From Bacteroidota bacterium (GTDB taxonomy: Bacteria; Bacteroidota; Bacteroidia; AKYH767-A; OLB10), in the NCBI GenBank assembly GCA_963169675.1, contig CAUJFJ010000110.1, positions 1-32,679 on the forward strand: 32,679 nt of DNA. Direction: 5' to 3'. The notes beneath the pieces were generated by a model that was not told the origin of the DNA, made no database searches, and saw only the letters and a list, made by a program, of their open reading frames with translations. The first letter of the stretch is position 1. The number at the start of each line of letters is the position of its first letter. Made by a program: the position numbers and the translations under genes. Shown in pieces: positions 8,323-16,767 of the stretch.

Positions 8323-8986
8323 ATTGGAATGAAAAGGATACATAGCAAATAGAAAATCCCTGATCCCTGAATTTTTTTTCATACGTAGTTTGAACTGCCA
8401 TTAAAGGATCATCCGGAAATTCAGTGTGTACATCAGTCGATTGCCTGTGAATAGTGACTTTGTCGGCCGCAAGTTTCAGCAAAGTGTAATCGTAAAAAGT
8501 GCGATTGTCAGTTTTTAAATGCACTATTCCTCCCGCCACCAGTAAGGAACGGTACATAGCTAAAAAACGTGGTGAAGTAAGTCTTCTGTTTTCTCTGGTT
8601 TTCTGTGGTTGCGGATCTGGAAAAGTAATCCAGATTTCATTGAGTTCTCCCGGTGCAAAAAATGCCGCTAGCTGCTCTATTTGTGTGCGAAGAAACGCAC
8701 CGTTCAGAATTTGTTCTTCATTAACCGTTTTAGCACCACGCCACAAACGGGCTCCTTTAATGTCAATTCCTATGAAATTTTTCTCGGGATAAAAACCGGT
8801 GAGTGCCACCGTATATTCCCCACGACCACATCCCAACTCAACTACAATTGGCTTGCTATTCCCAAATACCTCATGGCCCCACTTGCCTTTCAATTCAAAG
8901 TCTTTATCGAGAAATAATCCCTTTGGCTGAAAAACCCGGTCTAAAGTTTCCAGTTCTGCAAATCGCCTTAATTTATCCTTTCCCAC
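8321..8986 (-). CDS. trmB: tRNA (guanine-N7-)-methyltransferase, GTG start
   Basis: This 221-residue enzyme makes m7G46 in tRNA using S-adenosylmethionine. Motifs are the SAM-binding ELGCGRGEYT (about 50-59), GIDIKGARLWRGA, and the family signature ITFPDPQPQKTRENRRL (from about 120), then LKTDN. I start it at GTG 8984-8986 because the product then begins MGKDKLRRFAE, where relatives begin. The region further upstream holds its promoter: the TTG at 9032-9034 that would give a longer frame is the -33 element, and the ATG at 9022 lies between the promoter boxes. It is convergent with the Omp28-like gene and divergent from the glycosyltransferase gene. Confidence 0.93.
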   Translation of the reverse strand: MGKDKLRRFAELETLDRVFQPKGLFLDKDFELKGKWGHEVFGNSKPIVVELGCGRGEYTVALTGFYPEKNFIGIDIKGARLWRGAKTVNEEQILNGAFLRTQIEQLAAFFAPGELNEIWITFPDPQPQKTRENRRLTSPRFLAMYRSLLVAGGIVHLKTDNRTFYDYTLLKLAADKVTIHRQSTDVHTEFPDDPLMAVQTTYEKKFRDQGFSICYVSFSFQ

Positions 8987-9004
8987 TAGTGCTGAATTTT
9001 GCCG

Positions 9005-9034
9005 CGAAAATACACATTTCATTCCGTTGTGCAA
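9005..9034 (-). promoter_or_regulatory. Promoter of trmB
   Basis: On the minus strand, TTG (9034-9032), a 19-nt spacer and TATTTTCG (9012-9005) match the Bacteroidota -33/-7 layout with one mismatch in the -7 box. The GTG start of trmB follows 18 nt after the box. The promoter overlaps the region of the opposing glycosyltransferase promoter. Confidence 0.7.
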
Positions 9035-9058
9035 TCACGCTACATTATCCTACTTTTG
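9027..9058 (+). promoter_or_regulatory. Promoter of the glycosyltransferase gene
   Basis: TTG at 9027-9029, a 21-nt spacer and TACTTTTG at 9051-9058 (exact TAnnTTTG match). The ATG at 9063 begins four bases after the box, so the 5' untranslated leader is extremely short or the mRNA is leaderless. It is interleaved with the trmB promoter. Confidence 0.65.
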
Positions 9059-9062
9059 CAGG

Positions 9063-10133
9063 ATGCCATCCAAGCAACCAAAAGTTCTGGTTTCCCCTCT
9101 AAACTGGGGATTAGGTCATGCCACCCGCATGATTCCTGTGATCAGGGAATTAGTGAGCATGGGCTGTGAAATTGGTATTGCTGCTGAAGATGGCGGTTAT
9201 GCTATTCTCAAACAGACTTTCCCGAATTTATTGTTTGTCACTTTGCCGGGCATACGAATTTCTTATCCCGAAAAGGGCTCCATGACCATGGCAATTGCCA
9301 GACAATTTCCTTCCATTTTGAAGGCTATTGAAAAGGAACATGAAGCATTACTGCAGGTGATTCAGGAACATGGTTTCACGCATATAATTTCCGATAACCG
9401 CTATGGTTTGCATCATCCTGAAATTCCTGCTGCTATTATCTGTCACCAGATAAATATTCAGGCAGGAAAATCACTACGCTTTATGGAACCTCTCCTGCTG
9501 CGATTACACAAAAATCGCTTGCAAAAATTTGATGAATTGTGGATTCCTGATCTCAAACCACCACACAATCTTTCCGGTAAGCTTTCTGAAATTGCTGAAC
9601 CTGATCTTCCCCACAAACATATCGGCCTTTTATCGAGATTCACATCCTTACCAAAGCCAGCTGAAAAAAAATATCACTTCATAGCACTGCTTTCAGGTGT
9701 CGAGCCACAACGAACCTTGCTTGAAAATAAATTGCAAAACTACTTTCAGAATTGCGGACTACCATCTTTAATCATCCGGGGAAAACCCGAAACAAACACA
9801 ACTCAAACTGTTGCAAACGGCACCACCATTTCCGCAATCAGTGATGAACAACTGCTCACCATTTTACATCCCGAAACATGGGTAATTTGCAGACCCGGTT
9901 ACTCCACGCTGATGGATCTGCTTACATTGCAACATTCGCGAATAGTTACCATTCCTACTCCAGGACAAACCGAACAGGAATACCTGGCAGCACACATATT
10001 TCATATATACGGAATCCGTTATATCCAACAAAGTGAATCATTACCCGATTTTGAATCTATTCCGAATGCGGTTTTTACGGATAAACAAAATCAGGAATTA
10101 CGTCTGATACTTAAAGAATTCCTGAAAAAATAA
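9063..10133 (+). CDS. GT-B fold glycosyltransferase (family 28-like)
   Basis: From the ATG at 9063 the product is 356 residues. The N-terminal half opens with KVLVSPLNWGLGHATRMIPV, whose GLGHATR loop is typical of MurG/GT28-like enzymes. The C-terminal half has a RPGYSTLMDLLTLQHSRIVTIPTP stretch (given in part: RPGYSTLMDLL then PTPGQTEQEYLA) forming the nucleotide-sugar site. No signal peptide is seen, so it is likely cytoplasmic or membrane-peripheral. The sugar and acceptor are unknown. The open frame can be extended 12 codons to a TTG at 9027, but that TTG is the -33 element. It converges on the barrel gene at 10154 with a 20-nt gap and no obvious terminator. Confidence 0.85.
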   Translation: MPSKQPKVLVSPLNWGLGHATRMIPVIRELVSMGCEIGIAAEDGGYAILKQTFPNLLFVTLPGIRISYPEKGSMTMAIARQFPSILKAIEKEHEALLQVIQEHGFTHIISDNRYGLHHPEIPAAIICHQINIQAGKSLRFMEPLLLRLHKNRLQKFDELWIPDLKPPHNLSGKLSEIAEPDLPHKHIGLLSRFTSLPKPAEKKYHFIALLSGVEPQRTLLENKLQNYFQNCGLPSLIIRGKPETNTTQTVANGTTISAISDEQLLTILHPETWVICRPGYSTLMDLLTLQHSRIVTIPTPGQTEQEYLAAHIFHIYGIRYIQQSESLPDFESIPNAVFTDKQNQELRLILKEFLKK

Positions 10134-10153
10134 GTTCGTTTAAAATACCGGTT

Positions 10154-10810
10154 TTAGTTTTGCGATTGCTTTCCTAACTTAAAAACTATTCCGCCTAAAA
10201 CTGAAAATTGATAGAGGTTAGATTTCGTTTTTAAGCCAGGTAATTTTCCGGCTTCATCGAAATAAAGTTCACCTCCCATAGCTTGTACTGCAGTTATTAA
10301 TTGCGTTTGCAATTTCAATCCTACCACAGGTGAAAGAAAAAGATTACAACCAGCCTTGGCACCCCAGGTAAAATTTACGGAACTTCCATCATAAGAAGAA
10401 ACATCTTCGCTGATGGCGGCAAACAGAATACCTGTTGTTATCCCACCATATACATCGTACAAACCATTGTCAGAAGCTAAATGTTTGTTGAAACCAAATA
10501 CCACGTTGTGAAGTGTTAAATCAAAATAATCAAATTCCCTTAACGAATCAATACTAAATGTTGTTGGAGCAGTTGTGGATTGGAAAAAATAATTGAAATC
10601 GATACTATAATTCGTTGGCATCACGTATTCAATCCCGGCACCAACCTGCAAGCCATCCGAAACTTTGCTGAAATAATAGGAATCGTCCTCATAAAAAGAA
10701 TCAAACTTATCTCCTACCATATATCCGCCGACAAACGATAAGTTGACTTTCTGAGCCTGGGTTTGAGCACATATAAGCAACAGAATTACAAGTAAATACT
10801 TCTTTATCAT
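10154..10810 (-). CDS. Outer-membrane beta-barrel protein
   Basis: From the ATG at 10810 (CAT 10808-10810) the product is 218 residues. It has the signal peptide MIKKYLLVILLLICAQTQAQ, then strand-rich sequence with alternating aromatics (KVNLSFVGGYMVG, GLQVGAGIEYVM) and an end FKLGKQSQN. A TTG at 10822 would add four residues but precedes a well-formed signal peptide without improving it. TACTTTTA at 10837-10844 on the minus strand is a possible -7 box. It fits a PorT/OmpA-like small barrel, but no specific function can be named. It is divergent from the cobalamin riboswitch. Confidence 0.75.
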   Translation of the reverse strand: MIKKYLLVILLLICAQTQAQKVNLSFVGGYMVGDKFDSFYEDDSYYFSKVSDGLQVGAGIEYVMPTNYSIDFNYFFQSTTAPTTFSIDSLREFDYFDLTLHNVVFGFNKHLASDNGLYDVYGGITTGILFAAISEDVSSYDGSSVNFTWGAKAGCNLFLSPVVGLKLQTQLITAVQAMGGELYFDEAGKLPGLKTKSNLYQFSVLGGIVFKLGKQSQN

Positions 10811-10888
10811 AGAATTAGACAATTTATTCCAAACCCTAAAAGTACTATTTCCCCTTTTAAAGGAGTCAAAAAACTTTTAAGGAATTAG

Positions 10889-10917
10889 TTTTGTTTAACT
10901 TTTAAATACTATTATTG
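10889..10917 (+). promoter_or_regulatory. Possible promoter of the cobalamin operon
   Basis: TTTTG at 10889-10893 and TATTATTG at 10910-10917 lie just upstream of the riboswitch. The -7 box has one mismatch to TAnnTTTG and the spacer is 16 nt, shorter than the usual 19-21, so this is tentative. The 393-nt gap 10811-11203 otherwise holds the riboswitch and its downstream leader. Confidence 0.35.
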
Positions 10918-10923
10918 CACAAA

Positions 10924-11095
10924 ATATGGTTGACCGGATTCAATTCCGGTTATTAAAAGGGAATCCCGGTGAAAATCCGGAACAGTCCCCGCTGCTGTAA
11001 GCCTGAATTGAACCTTTAGGGTATTCATGCCACTGGATTTCTCAAAAATCCGGGAAGGCACCCAAAAGGAAGGTGAGTCAGAAGACCTGCCATAT
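10924..11095 (+). promoter_or_regulatory. Cobalamin (adenosylcobalamin/B12) riboswitch
   Basis: The core is recognisable: GGGAATCCCGGTGAAAATCC (10960-10979), then ACAGTCCCCGCTGCTGTAA (10982-11000), a variable arm, TGCCACTG (11028-11035), GGGAAGGC (11052-11059), and the B12 box AGTCAGAAGACCTGCC (11076-11091). The order and spacing fit the RF00174 aptamer. It sits upstream of a TonB-dependent receptor and a BtuG-like gene, so it should repress cobalamin uptake when B12 is plentiful. A leader of about 110 nt follows before the ATG, with no clear terminator hairpin; control of translation is therefore more likely than termination. Confidence 0.95.
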
Positions 11096-11203
11096 TACTA
11101 TAACTTAAACAGTCTTTCGGAGGAAAAGCAGTGAGTTGAAACGATTCATTATCCTGAATCATATCCGCTTGCCATTTCATCGAATTCTGGAAATTATTTC
11201 AGT

Positions 11204-13120
11204 ATGCCATTGTTCAGGATGTTTTGCTTATTCACTTTGATAGGATTATTTCCTGTCTTAAATAGTGCTGCACAAACTTCTGATACTATCCGATTGAAAG
11301 AAGTGGAAATTCATTCCGACCGCAACAAACTTTTTGATCAAGGCGCACACATCACCAAATTTGATTCGTCAACTGTTTTACTTGCACCCAATCAAACTAT
11401 TGCAGAACTGTTGCAGCAAAATTCGGCTATGTTTATTAAGAGTTATGGTGCCGGTGGAGTTGCAGTAATTTCGGCCAGAGGTACCGAAGCCAGGCATAAT
11501 AATGTATTGTGGAATGGTTTTAATATTAATTCTGCAAGTCTGGGATTAAGTGATCTTTCAATCATTCCATCTTTTATCACCGACAATATACAACTGGTTC
11601 ATGGTGGTTCATCGCCGGTGAATGGTAATGCTGCCTTGGGAAGCACACTAATTCTGAATAATCACAAACCGGAATTTAAAAAAGCATTTAAATCGATGCT
11701 GAATTTTGAAACCGGTAGTTTCGGTAACTACCAGGGGAATGCATCAGTATCTGTTTCCAGTAAGGATCTTACTTCAGCAACCAAAGTATTTTATCATACT
11801 TCCGAAAACGACTTTACTTACATCAATACAACACATCGGCTGAAGCCGGAAGTAAAACAAACACATGGTGCTGTTTCCGGTTATGGTTTGTTACAGGATT
11901 TCTGTTTTAAAACTGGCTCTAATCAATATATAAGTGCAGGTATTTGGTATCAGTTCACCAATCGCGAAATCCCTCCCTTAATGACGGTACCGGAGAGTCA
12001 TGCAGAACAACGCGACAGTGTATTAAGAACCTATCTCAACTACAGAATTTTAATTAATAAACATAGTTTTAAAGTAAGTGCCGGATGGTTTCAGGAATAT
12101 CAGTTTTATGTAGATCCTAAGTCAGCACTCGACCTCGATTATTTAGTAAAAAATTACAATGGCGAAATTGAATGGAGATATTTCCACAACGATAAAATCA
12201 CCATCAATTCGGGAGTAAGTTATAGCCTTGCACAAGCTTCTTTCAAAGAATATGATCAGCAGCGACAAAGAAATACGACTTCCCTGTTCTCCGGAATTTC
12301 TTTTCGGCCTTTTTCAGGATGGGATTTTCATGCTTCTCTGAGAGCAGAATTTACCAATGTACAAAACCCTCCTGTAGCGCCTTCAATCGGATTTAGTGGA
12401 AATTTGCTAAAGAACAAATTGTATTTAGTTGCTAATTCCGGAATCAGTTACAGTATTCCTTCCATGAATGATTTGTATTGGATTCCCGGAGGAAATGCAC
12501 ACCTAAAAACAGAAACAGCATTTAGTCACGAAGCCGGCATATCACTGTTTCCCGGTGATTCTGTTTTACCTCAATTCCGAATCACAGGCTTCATAAGTAA
12601 TGTCGATAACTGGATACGTTGGCAGCCAACTACAGGAGGAATTCATTCACCCGATAATTTGCAACAGGTACAGATTAAAGGTGTGGAAGCTCAAATGTCA
12701 TGGACTAAATCAACAGGCAATCTGATGATTACTTTTAATGCAAATTATTCCTGGAATATTTCTGCTATTGTTGCATCCGAGAATCCACATAGTGCCGCTA
12801 TAATCGACAAACAAATTCCTTACATACCTGAGCATCGAATTCAAGGATCAATCTATTTGCATTGGCATCAGTTTATGCTTTCGTATCAGCAGAATTTCAC
12901 CGGCATAACTTATACAACAGCTGACAACAATAGTCATCTGAACGATTATGCAACAGCCAACTTAACGCTGTCCAAAAATATCAACATTCAAAAAACGGGT
13001 ATCAGATTGTATTTCCGGGTGATGAATCTTTTTGATGCACAATATCAGGTAATGGCTTACCGACCAATGCCAGGCAGATGGATCAGCACCGGAATAACAT
13101 TGAATTTAAATCACTACTAA
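11204..13120 (+). CDS. btuB: TonB-dependent outer-membrane receptor, probable cobalamin transporter (BtuB-like)
   Basis: This 638-residue protein has a signal peptide (1-23, ending SAAQ) and a probable TonB-box region LKEVEIHS at 31-38. A plug domain covers about 45-155 (QTIAELLQQNS, SARGTEARHNNVLWNG, VHGGSSPVNGNAALGSTL), followed by a long barrel to the C-terminus (GRWISTGITLNLNHY). The size matches BtuB. The cobalamin riboswitch immediately upstream and the BtuG-like lipoprotein gene 24 nt downstream support cobalamin or cobinamide as substrate. Energy would come from TonB-ExbBD encoded elsewhere. The inner-membrane BtuCDF genes are not in this window. ATG 11204 is used; ATG 11219 would shorten the signal peptide. 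Confidence 0.88.
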   Translation: MPLFRMFCLFTLIGLFPVLNSAAQTSDTIRLKEVEIHSDRNKLFDQGAHITKFDSSTVLLAPNQTIAELLQQNSAMFIKSYGAGGVAVISARGTEARHNNVLWNGFNINSASLGLSDLSIIPSFITDNIQLVHGGSSPVNGNAALGSTLILNNHKPEFKKAFKSMLNFETGSFGNYQGNASVSVSSKDLTSATKVFYHTSENDFTYINTTHRLKPEVKQTHGAVSGYGLLQDFCFKTGSNQYISAGIWYQFTNREIPPLMTVPESHAEQRDSVLRTYLNYRILINKHSFKVSAGWFQEYQFYVDPKSALDLDYLVKNYNGEIEWRYFHNDKITINSGVSYSLAQASFKEYDQQRQRNTTSLFSGISFRPFSGWDFHASLRAEFTNVQNPPVAPSIGFSGNLLKNKLYLVANSGISYSIPSMNDLYWIPGGNAHLKTETAFSHEAGISLFPGDSVLPQFRITGFISNVDNWIRWQPTTGGIHSPDNLQQVQIKGVEAQMSWTKSTGNLMITFNANYSWNISAIVASENPHSAAIIDKQIPYIPEHRIQGSIYLHWHQFMLSYQQNFTGITYTTADNNSHLNDYATANLTLSKNINIQKTGIRLYFRVMNLFDAQYQVMAYRPMPGRWISTGITLNLNHY

Positions 13121-13144
13121 CACACCAAAAACACTCAATAGAAA

Positions 13145-14221
13145 ATGAAAATTAATTTTAAACTCCTACTACTAATAACCATTCCGATTATTACTTTTTC
13201 TTCCTGTTCAAAAGATGATAAGGAAGATACTCCAGCAAATTATCTGACTAACGGTATTTACATAGTAAACGAAGGCTCATTTGGTGCAGGAAATTCATCT
13301 GTTTCTTATCTGAATCTCCAATCAGGAACCATGTCGAATGATGTATTTGAAATTACAAATGGTTTTCCTTTGGGAGATGTGGCACAGTCAATGACCATCC
13401 TGAATAATAAAGGTTATATCGTTGTAAATAATTCGCAGAAGATTGAAGTCGTTGACCTCAGCAATATGCAAAGTGTTGCAACAATCTCCGGGTTTCAAAG
13501 TCCACGTTATATCGTAACATCTAATAACAAAGGATATGTAAGCGATTGGTTCGATAATAATATCAAGGTAATTGATCTTACCACAAACACCATTACCAAT
13601 ACCATTCCAACCGGAAATGGCCCGGAACAAATGGTAATTAACTCTAACAAATTATTTGTGGTAAATGTGGGTGGTTTCGGAACCGACAACACCGTGACTG
13701 TGATTGATCTTACTGCTGAAACAGTTTTAACAACAATTACAGTGGGCGTGAACCCCAATAGCCTTTGTATGGATGCGAATGGAAAAATCTGGGTGCTTTG
13801 CAGCGGAAGTACCGGACCCGATTTCACAGGTGGTACTGCCGATGACATTGCAGGCTCACTATGGAAACTAAACCCTGCCGACCAAACCATTGAAACCAGT
13901 CTCCCAATGGGTCAGTTTGAGCATCCGATAAAACTCACTAAAAATGGTGCCGGGACAGAGCTTTATTTCTTGAACGGTTCTGATGCCTATACCGGAAAAG
14001 TATGTAAAACAAGCATTGCCAATCCTTCGGTAAGCGGGCTGGTTCCGGTAATAGATAAATCGTTCTATGGCCTCGGAGTGGATCCTGTTTATGGAACCAT
14101 TTATGGCGGATTTGTACCCGGTTTCACGCAAAATGGCCATATCTTCAGATATCAATCGTCCGGAAATGTAATAGATTCAATGGAAGTAGGTATTGCACCT
14201 AACTTTTTCGTTTTCAAATAA
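13145..14221 (+). CDS. Surface beta-propeller lipoprotein, BtuG-like
   Basis: This 358-residue lipoprotein has a lipobox ending at Cys21 (TFSSC) followed by SKDDKED, an acidic stretch of the kind that directs Bacteroidota lipoproteins to the cell surface. The mature part shows YncE/YVTN-type blades, for example KVIDLTTNTITNTIPTGNGP (about 141-160) and TVIDLTAETVLTTITVGVNP (about 185-204). In gut Bacteroides, BtuG is a surface propeller lipoprotein that captures B12 for BtuB. The shared operon, riboswitch and fold suggest the same job here. Direct B12 binding is inference from context; propellers of this class are common and diverse. Confidence 0.8.
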   Translation: MKINFKLLLLITIPIITFSSCSKDDKEDTPANYLTNGIYIVNEGSFGAGNSSVSYLNLQSGTMSNDVFEITNGFPLGDVAQSMTILNNKGYIVVNNSQKIEVVDLSNMQSVATISGFQSPRYIVTSNNKGYVSDWFDNNIKVIDLTTNTITNTIPTGNGPEQMVINSNKLFVVNVGGFGTDNTVTVIDLTAETVLTTITVGVNPNSLCMDANGKIWVLCSGSTGPDFTGGTADDIAGSLWKLNPADQTIETSLPMGQFEHPIKLTKNGAGTELYFLNGSDAYTGKVCKTSIANPSVSGLVPVIDKSFYGLGVDPVYGTIYGGFVPGFTQNGHIFRYQSSGNVIDSMEVGIAPNFFVFK

Positions 14222-14236
14222 TTAAAAATACTTTCT

Positions 14237-14284
14237 GCCGGTTTCTGCATATCAGGTTAACAATATGCGGAAACCGGCGTTTTC
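14237..14284 (+). terminator. Strong terminator of the cobalamin operon
   Basis: A 16-bp stem, gccggtttctgcatat (14237-14252) with atatgcggaaaccggc (14263-14278), has one T-G pair and a ten-base loop, and is followed by gttttctt. It ends the riboswitch-controlled operon ahead of asnB. Confidence 0.9.
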
Positions 14285-14320
14285 TTGTAACCTTAGCATC
14301 GGGTTTGAGTATTATTAAAT

Positions 14321-16219
14321 ATGTGTGGATTAGCAGGATTTATTGACTTTTCGAGGTCTTCCAATGAAGAAATTCTTGGGAAAATGACCCGATCAATTGC
14401 GCATCGCGGACCCGATGATGAAGGTGGCGAATTGCGTCACTTTGGAGATGCTACTGTAGGACTTGGTTTTCGCAGATTATCGGTAATTGATTTATCCCCT
14501 TTGGGACATCAGCCCATGATAAACGAAATCAATGGTGATATTTTGGTTTTCAATGGCGAAGTTTACAATTACGCTGAAATCAGAAAAGAACTGGAAGCTT
14601 TGGGGCATGCCTTCAAAAGTCATTCAGACACCGAAGTAGTTTTAAAATCGTTCCAGGCATGGGGAAGTGCATGCGTTCATAAATTCATTGGCATGTTTGC
14701 CATTGTAATTTATAATCCTTCAGCCAATAAAGTTCACATATTCCGCGATCGTGCAGGCGTAAAACCAATGTATTACTATTGGGATGGAACTTTATTTCTT
14801 TTTGCATCGGAGTTAAAAGCTTTTCATCAACATCCTGGCTTTAAAAAGAAAATAGATTTCGATTCGTTGCGTCTGTATTTCCATCATGGATACATTCCGG
14901 CTCCCTACTCTATTTTTAAAAATACCCAGAAACTAAGTCCGGGTTCACATCTCGAATTTAATCTGAGAAGCAGAAAAATAGAATTGAAATCATACTGGAA
15001 TATTCTGGATGCATTCAATAAACCTAAATTAAAAATATCTTACGAAGAAGCAACTGATGAACTCGAGAAACTTCTGATTTCATCATTCAACTACCGTATG
15101 ATTTCCGATGTTCCTGTTGGAGTTTTCCTGAGTGGCGGTTACGATAGCTCCGGTGTTACTGCTCTGATTCAGAAAAATCAAACTCAGAAACTGAAGACTT
15201 TTACTATTGGATTCGAGAATGAATTATTCAACGAATCGCATTTTGCAAAAGGTGTTTCAAATTACCTGGGAACCGATCATCATGAATATTTATGTAGCGA
15301 AAAAGAAGCTACCGAAATTATTCAGGATCTACCTGATGTATATGATGAACCACTTGCCGATGGTGGTGCTATTCCCAATATTTTAGTCTGCAAACTCGCC
15401 AGCAAACATGTGAAAGTGGTGCTTAGCGCAGATGGTGGTGATGAAGTTTTTGCAGGCTATTCTAAATATTTTGAGGCACGCAAGCAAATCGACAGATTTA
15501 TTGGTCTTCCAGATATTGTAAAACGTGGAGGTGCAAAGTCTATTGAATTTATCAATCGTTTTCGAACCAAATCTTTGCATCATGTAGATAGATTAAGCAG
15601 GGTTCAAAGTTATCTTCAGGCACGTGATGGTGCGATGATGCTGAATGCTCTGAATCAGACTTTCACAGAAGCGGAAATCAGCTCCTTCCTTAAGATAAAA
15701 ACAAAACATTTATACAGCAAGTTCATGAATGGGCACCTGCTGAATAAAAATAATGAAGAAATCGACCGGGTAATTGCTATCGACTATCAAACCTATCTGG
15801 TAGATGATATCCTGGCGAAAGTCGACAGAGCAACATCTTTTCTAAGCTTAGAAGGACGTGAGCCTCTTCTGGATCACAGAATCGCAGAATTTGCTGCTAC
15901 ATTGCCTGCAGATTATAAAATGCGAAATGGTGTAGGAAAATCTATCCTTCGCAATGTGGTACACCGCCACATTCCTAAAGAATTAGTAGACCGACCAAAA
16001 CAAGGATTTGGTTTACCAATAAGTACCTGGGGATTGAAAGAACTGAAGCCTTTATTTGACGAAGCCTTTGATCCGGCATTTTTACGTCGTCAGAAAATAT
16101 TTTCTGTTAAAAAAGTTCGTGGATTATACGAATACTACATGGCGGGCAATGAACATTGCTTCGATAGGATCTATGAAATTTTTGTTTTCCAGATGTGGTA
16201 CAAACGCTGGATGGAATAA
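14321..16219 (+). CDS. asnB: Asparagine synthetase (glutamine-hydrolysing)
   Basis: This 632-residue enzyme transfers glutamine-derived ammonia to aspartate using ATP. Cys2 is the class II glutaminase nucleophile. HRGPDDEG (28-35), FNGEVYNY (77-84) and DRAGVKP (143-149) mark the glutaminase domain. The synthetase domain has the PP-loop SGGYDSS at 271-277 and SADGGDEVFAGY at 369-380. The canonical PP-loop is usually SGGLDSS; the Tyr variant is seen in AsnB-like proteins of polysaccharide loci, so another amidation substrate is possible. No polysaccharide genes are adjacent. Its TAA stop directly abuts the stop of the convergent lipoprotein gene. Confidence 0.9.
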   Translation: MCGLAGFIDFSRSSNEEILGKMTRSIAHRGPDDEGGELRHFGDATVGLGFRRLSVIDLSPLGHQPMINEINGDILVFNGEVYNYAEIRKELEALGHAFKSHSDTEVVLKSFQAWGSACVHKFIGMFAIVIYNPSANKVHIFRDRAGVKPMYYYWDGTLFLFASELKAFHQHPGFKKKIDFDSLRLYFHHGYIPAPYSIFKNTQKLSPGSHLEFNLRSRKIELKSYWNILDAFNKPKLKISYEEATDELEKLLISSFNYRMISDVPVGVFLSGGYDSSGVTALIQKNQTQKLKTFTIGFENELFNESHFAKGVSNYLGTDHHEYLCSEKEATEIIQDLPDVYDEPLADGGAIPNILVCKLASKHVKVVLSADGGDEVFAGYSKYFEARKQIDRFIGLPDIVKRGGAKSIEFINRFRTKSLHHVDRLSRVQSYLQARDGAMMLNALNQTFTEAEISSFLKIKTKHLYSKFMNGHLLNKNNEEIDRVIAIDYQTYLVDDILAKVDRATSFLSLEGREPLLDHRIAEFAATLPADYKMRNGVGKSILRNVVHRHIPKELVDRPKQGFGLPISTWGLKELKPLFDEAFDPAFLRRQKIFSVKKVRGLYEYYMAGNEHCFDRIYEIFVFQMWYKRWME

Positions 16220-16702
16220 TTACTGCACCTGTGTAATTACTGTAGAAGTTGTAATAGTGTTGCTTTTATTTCCGGCACGGTCCAAAATATACACATCATA
16301 TTTAATGGTGTCGTTTGGCTGGAGTAAATTAAAGCTCATCGATATGGAAATGTCACCTTTCAACGATGCATTGCTGCCACGAGGTTCCATGTAAGGAAGT
16401 GCATATTTCAAAAACGGATTACCATCATCCCATGGCACAAAAACACCATCTTTCATTTCATACATAGTTGCTATTACATCACGAGTGGCAGTATCATTGG
16501 ATGCAACACCCAAATCACCATCGCCATCGGTAAATGAAAAAGTAAGTGACAACGAATCAAATGGTGTGGTATAATCGAATTTTTCTAGACTCACGAATTT
16601 AATCTCCGGAACATCTGAATATTCGTCCTCATCCTGACATCCTGCCAGAAAGGCCAATCCGGCCATCGCCACAAACAGCAAATAAATTGATCGGTTTCGC
16701 AT
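16220..16702 (-). CDS. Small lipoprotein of unknown function
   Basis: This 160-residue protein has a signal sequence and lipobox LAGC with Cys22, followed by QDEDEYSD, an acidic run consistent with surface export in Bacteroidota. The mature part includes a DSLSLTFSFTDGDGDLG segment that looks like an immunoglobulin-like strand pair with a calcium-type acidic loop, and ends with VYILDRAGNKSNTITTS. I do not recognise the family. It is divergent from the gamma-carbonic-anhydrase gene (65-nt gap, TAATTTTA at 16710-16717 as a possible -7 box on the minus strand). Its stop codon directly abuts the asnB stop. Confidence 0.8.
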   Translation of the reverse strand: MRNRSIYLLFVAMAGLAFLAGCQDEDEYSDVPEIKFVSLEKFDYTTPFDSLSLTFSFTDGDGDLGVASNDTATRDVIATMYEMKDGVFVPWDDGNPFLKYALPYMEPRGSNASLKGDISISMSFNLLQPNDTIKYDVYILDRAGNKSNTITTSTVITQVQ

Positions 16703-16767
16703 CGTTCCGTAAAATTACAAAAATTTCCAATGAACTGGTTATCTTCGTTCCCTTATAACTGAAAATT

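Noticed and set aside
8987-9034. 16-residue N-terminal extension of TrmB from TTG 9034
   Set aside because: The TTG is the -33 element of the trmB promoter and the -7 box lies inside the extension; family members begin at the GKDKLRRF region.
13507-14155. Minus-strand frames opposite the BtuG-like gene
   Set aside because: Antisense shadows of the propeller repeats; no initiation signal or recognisable product.
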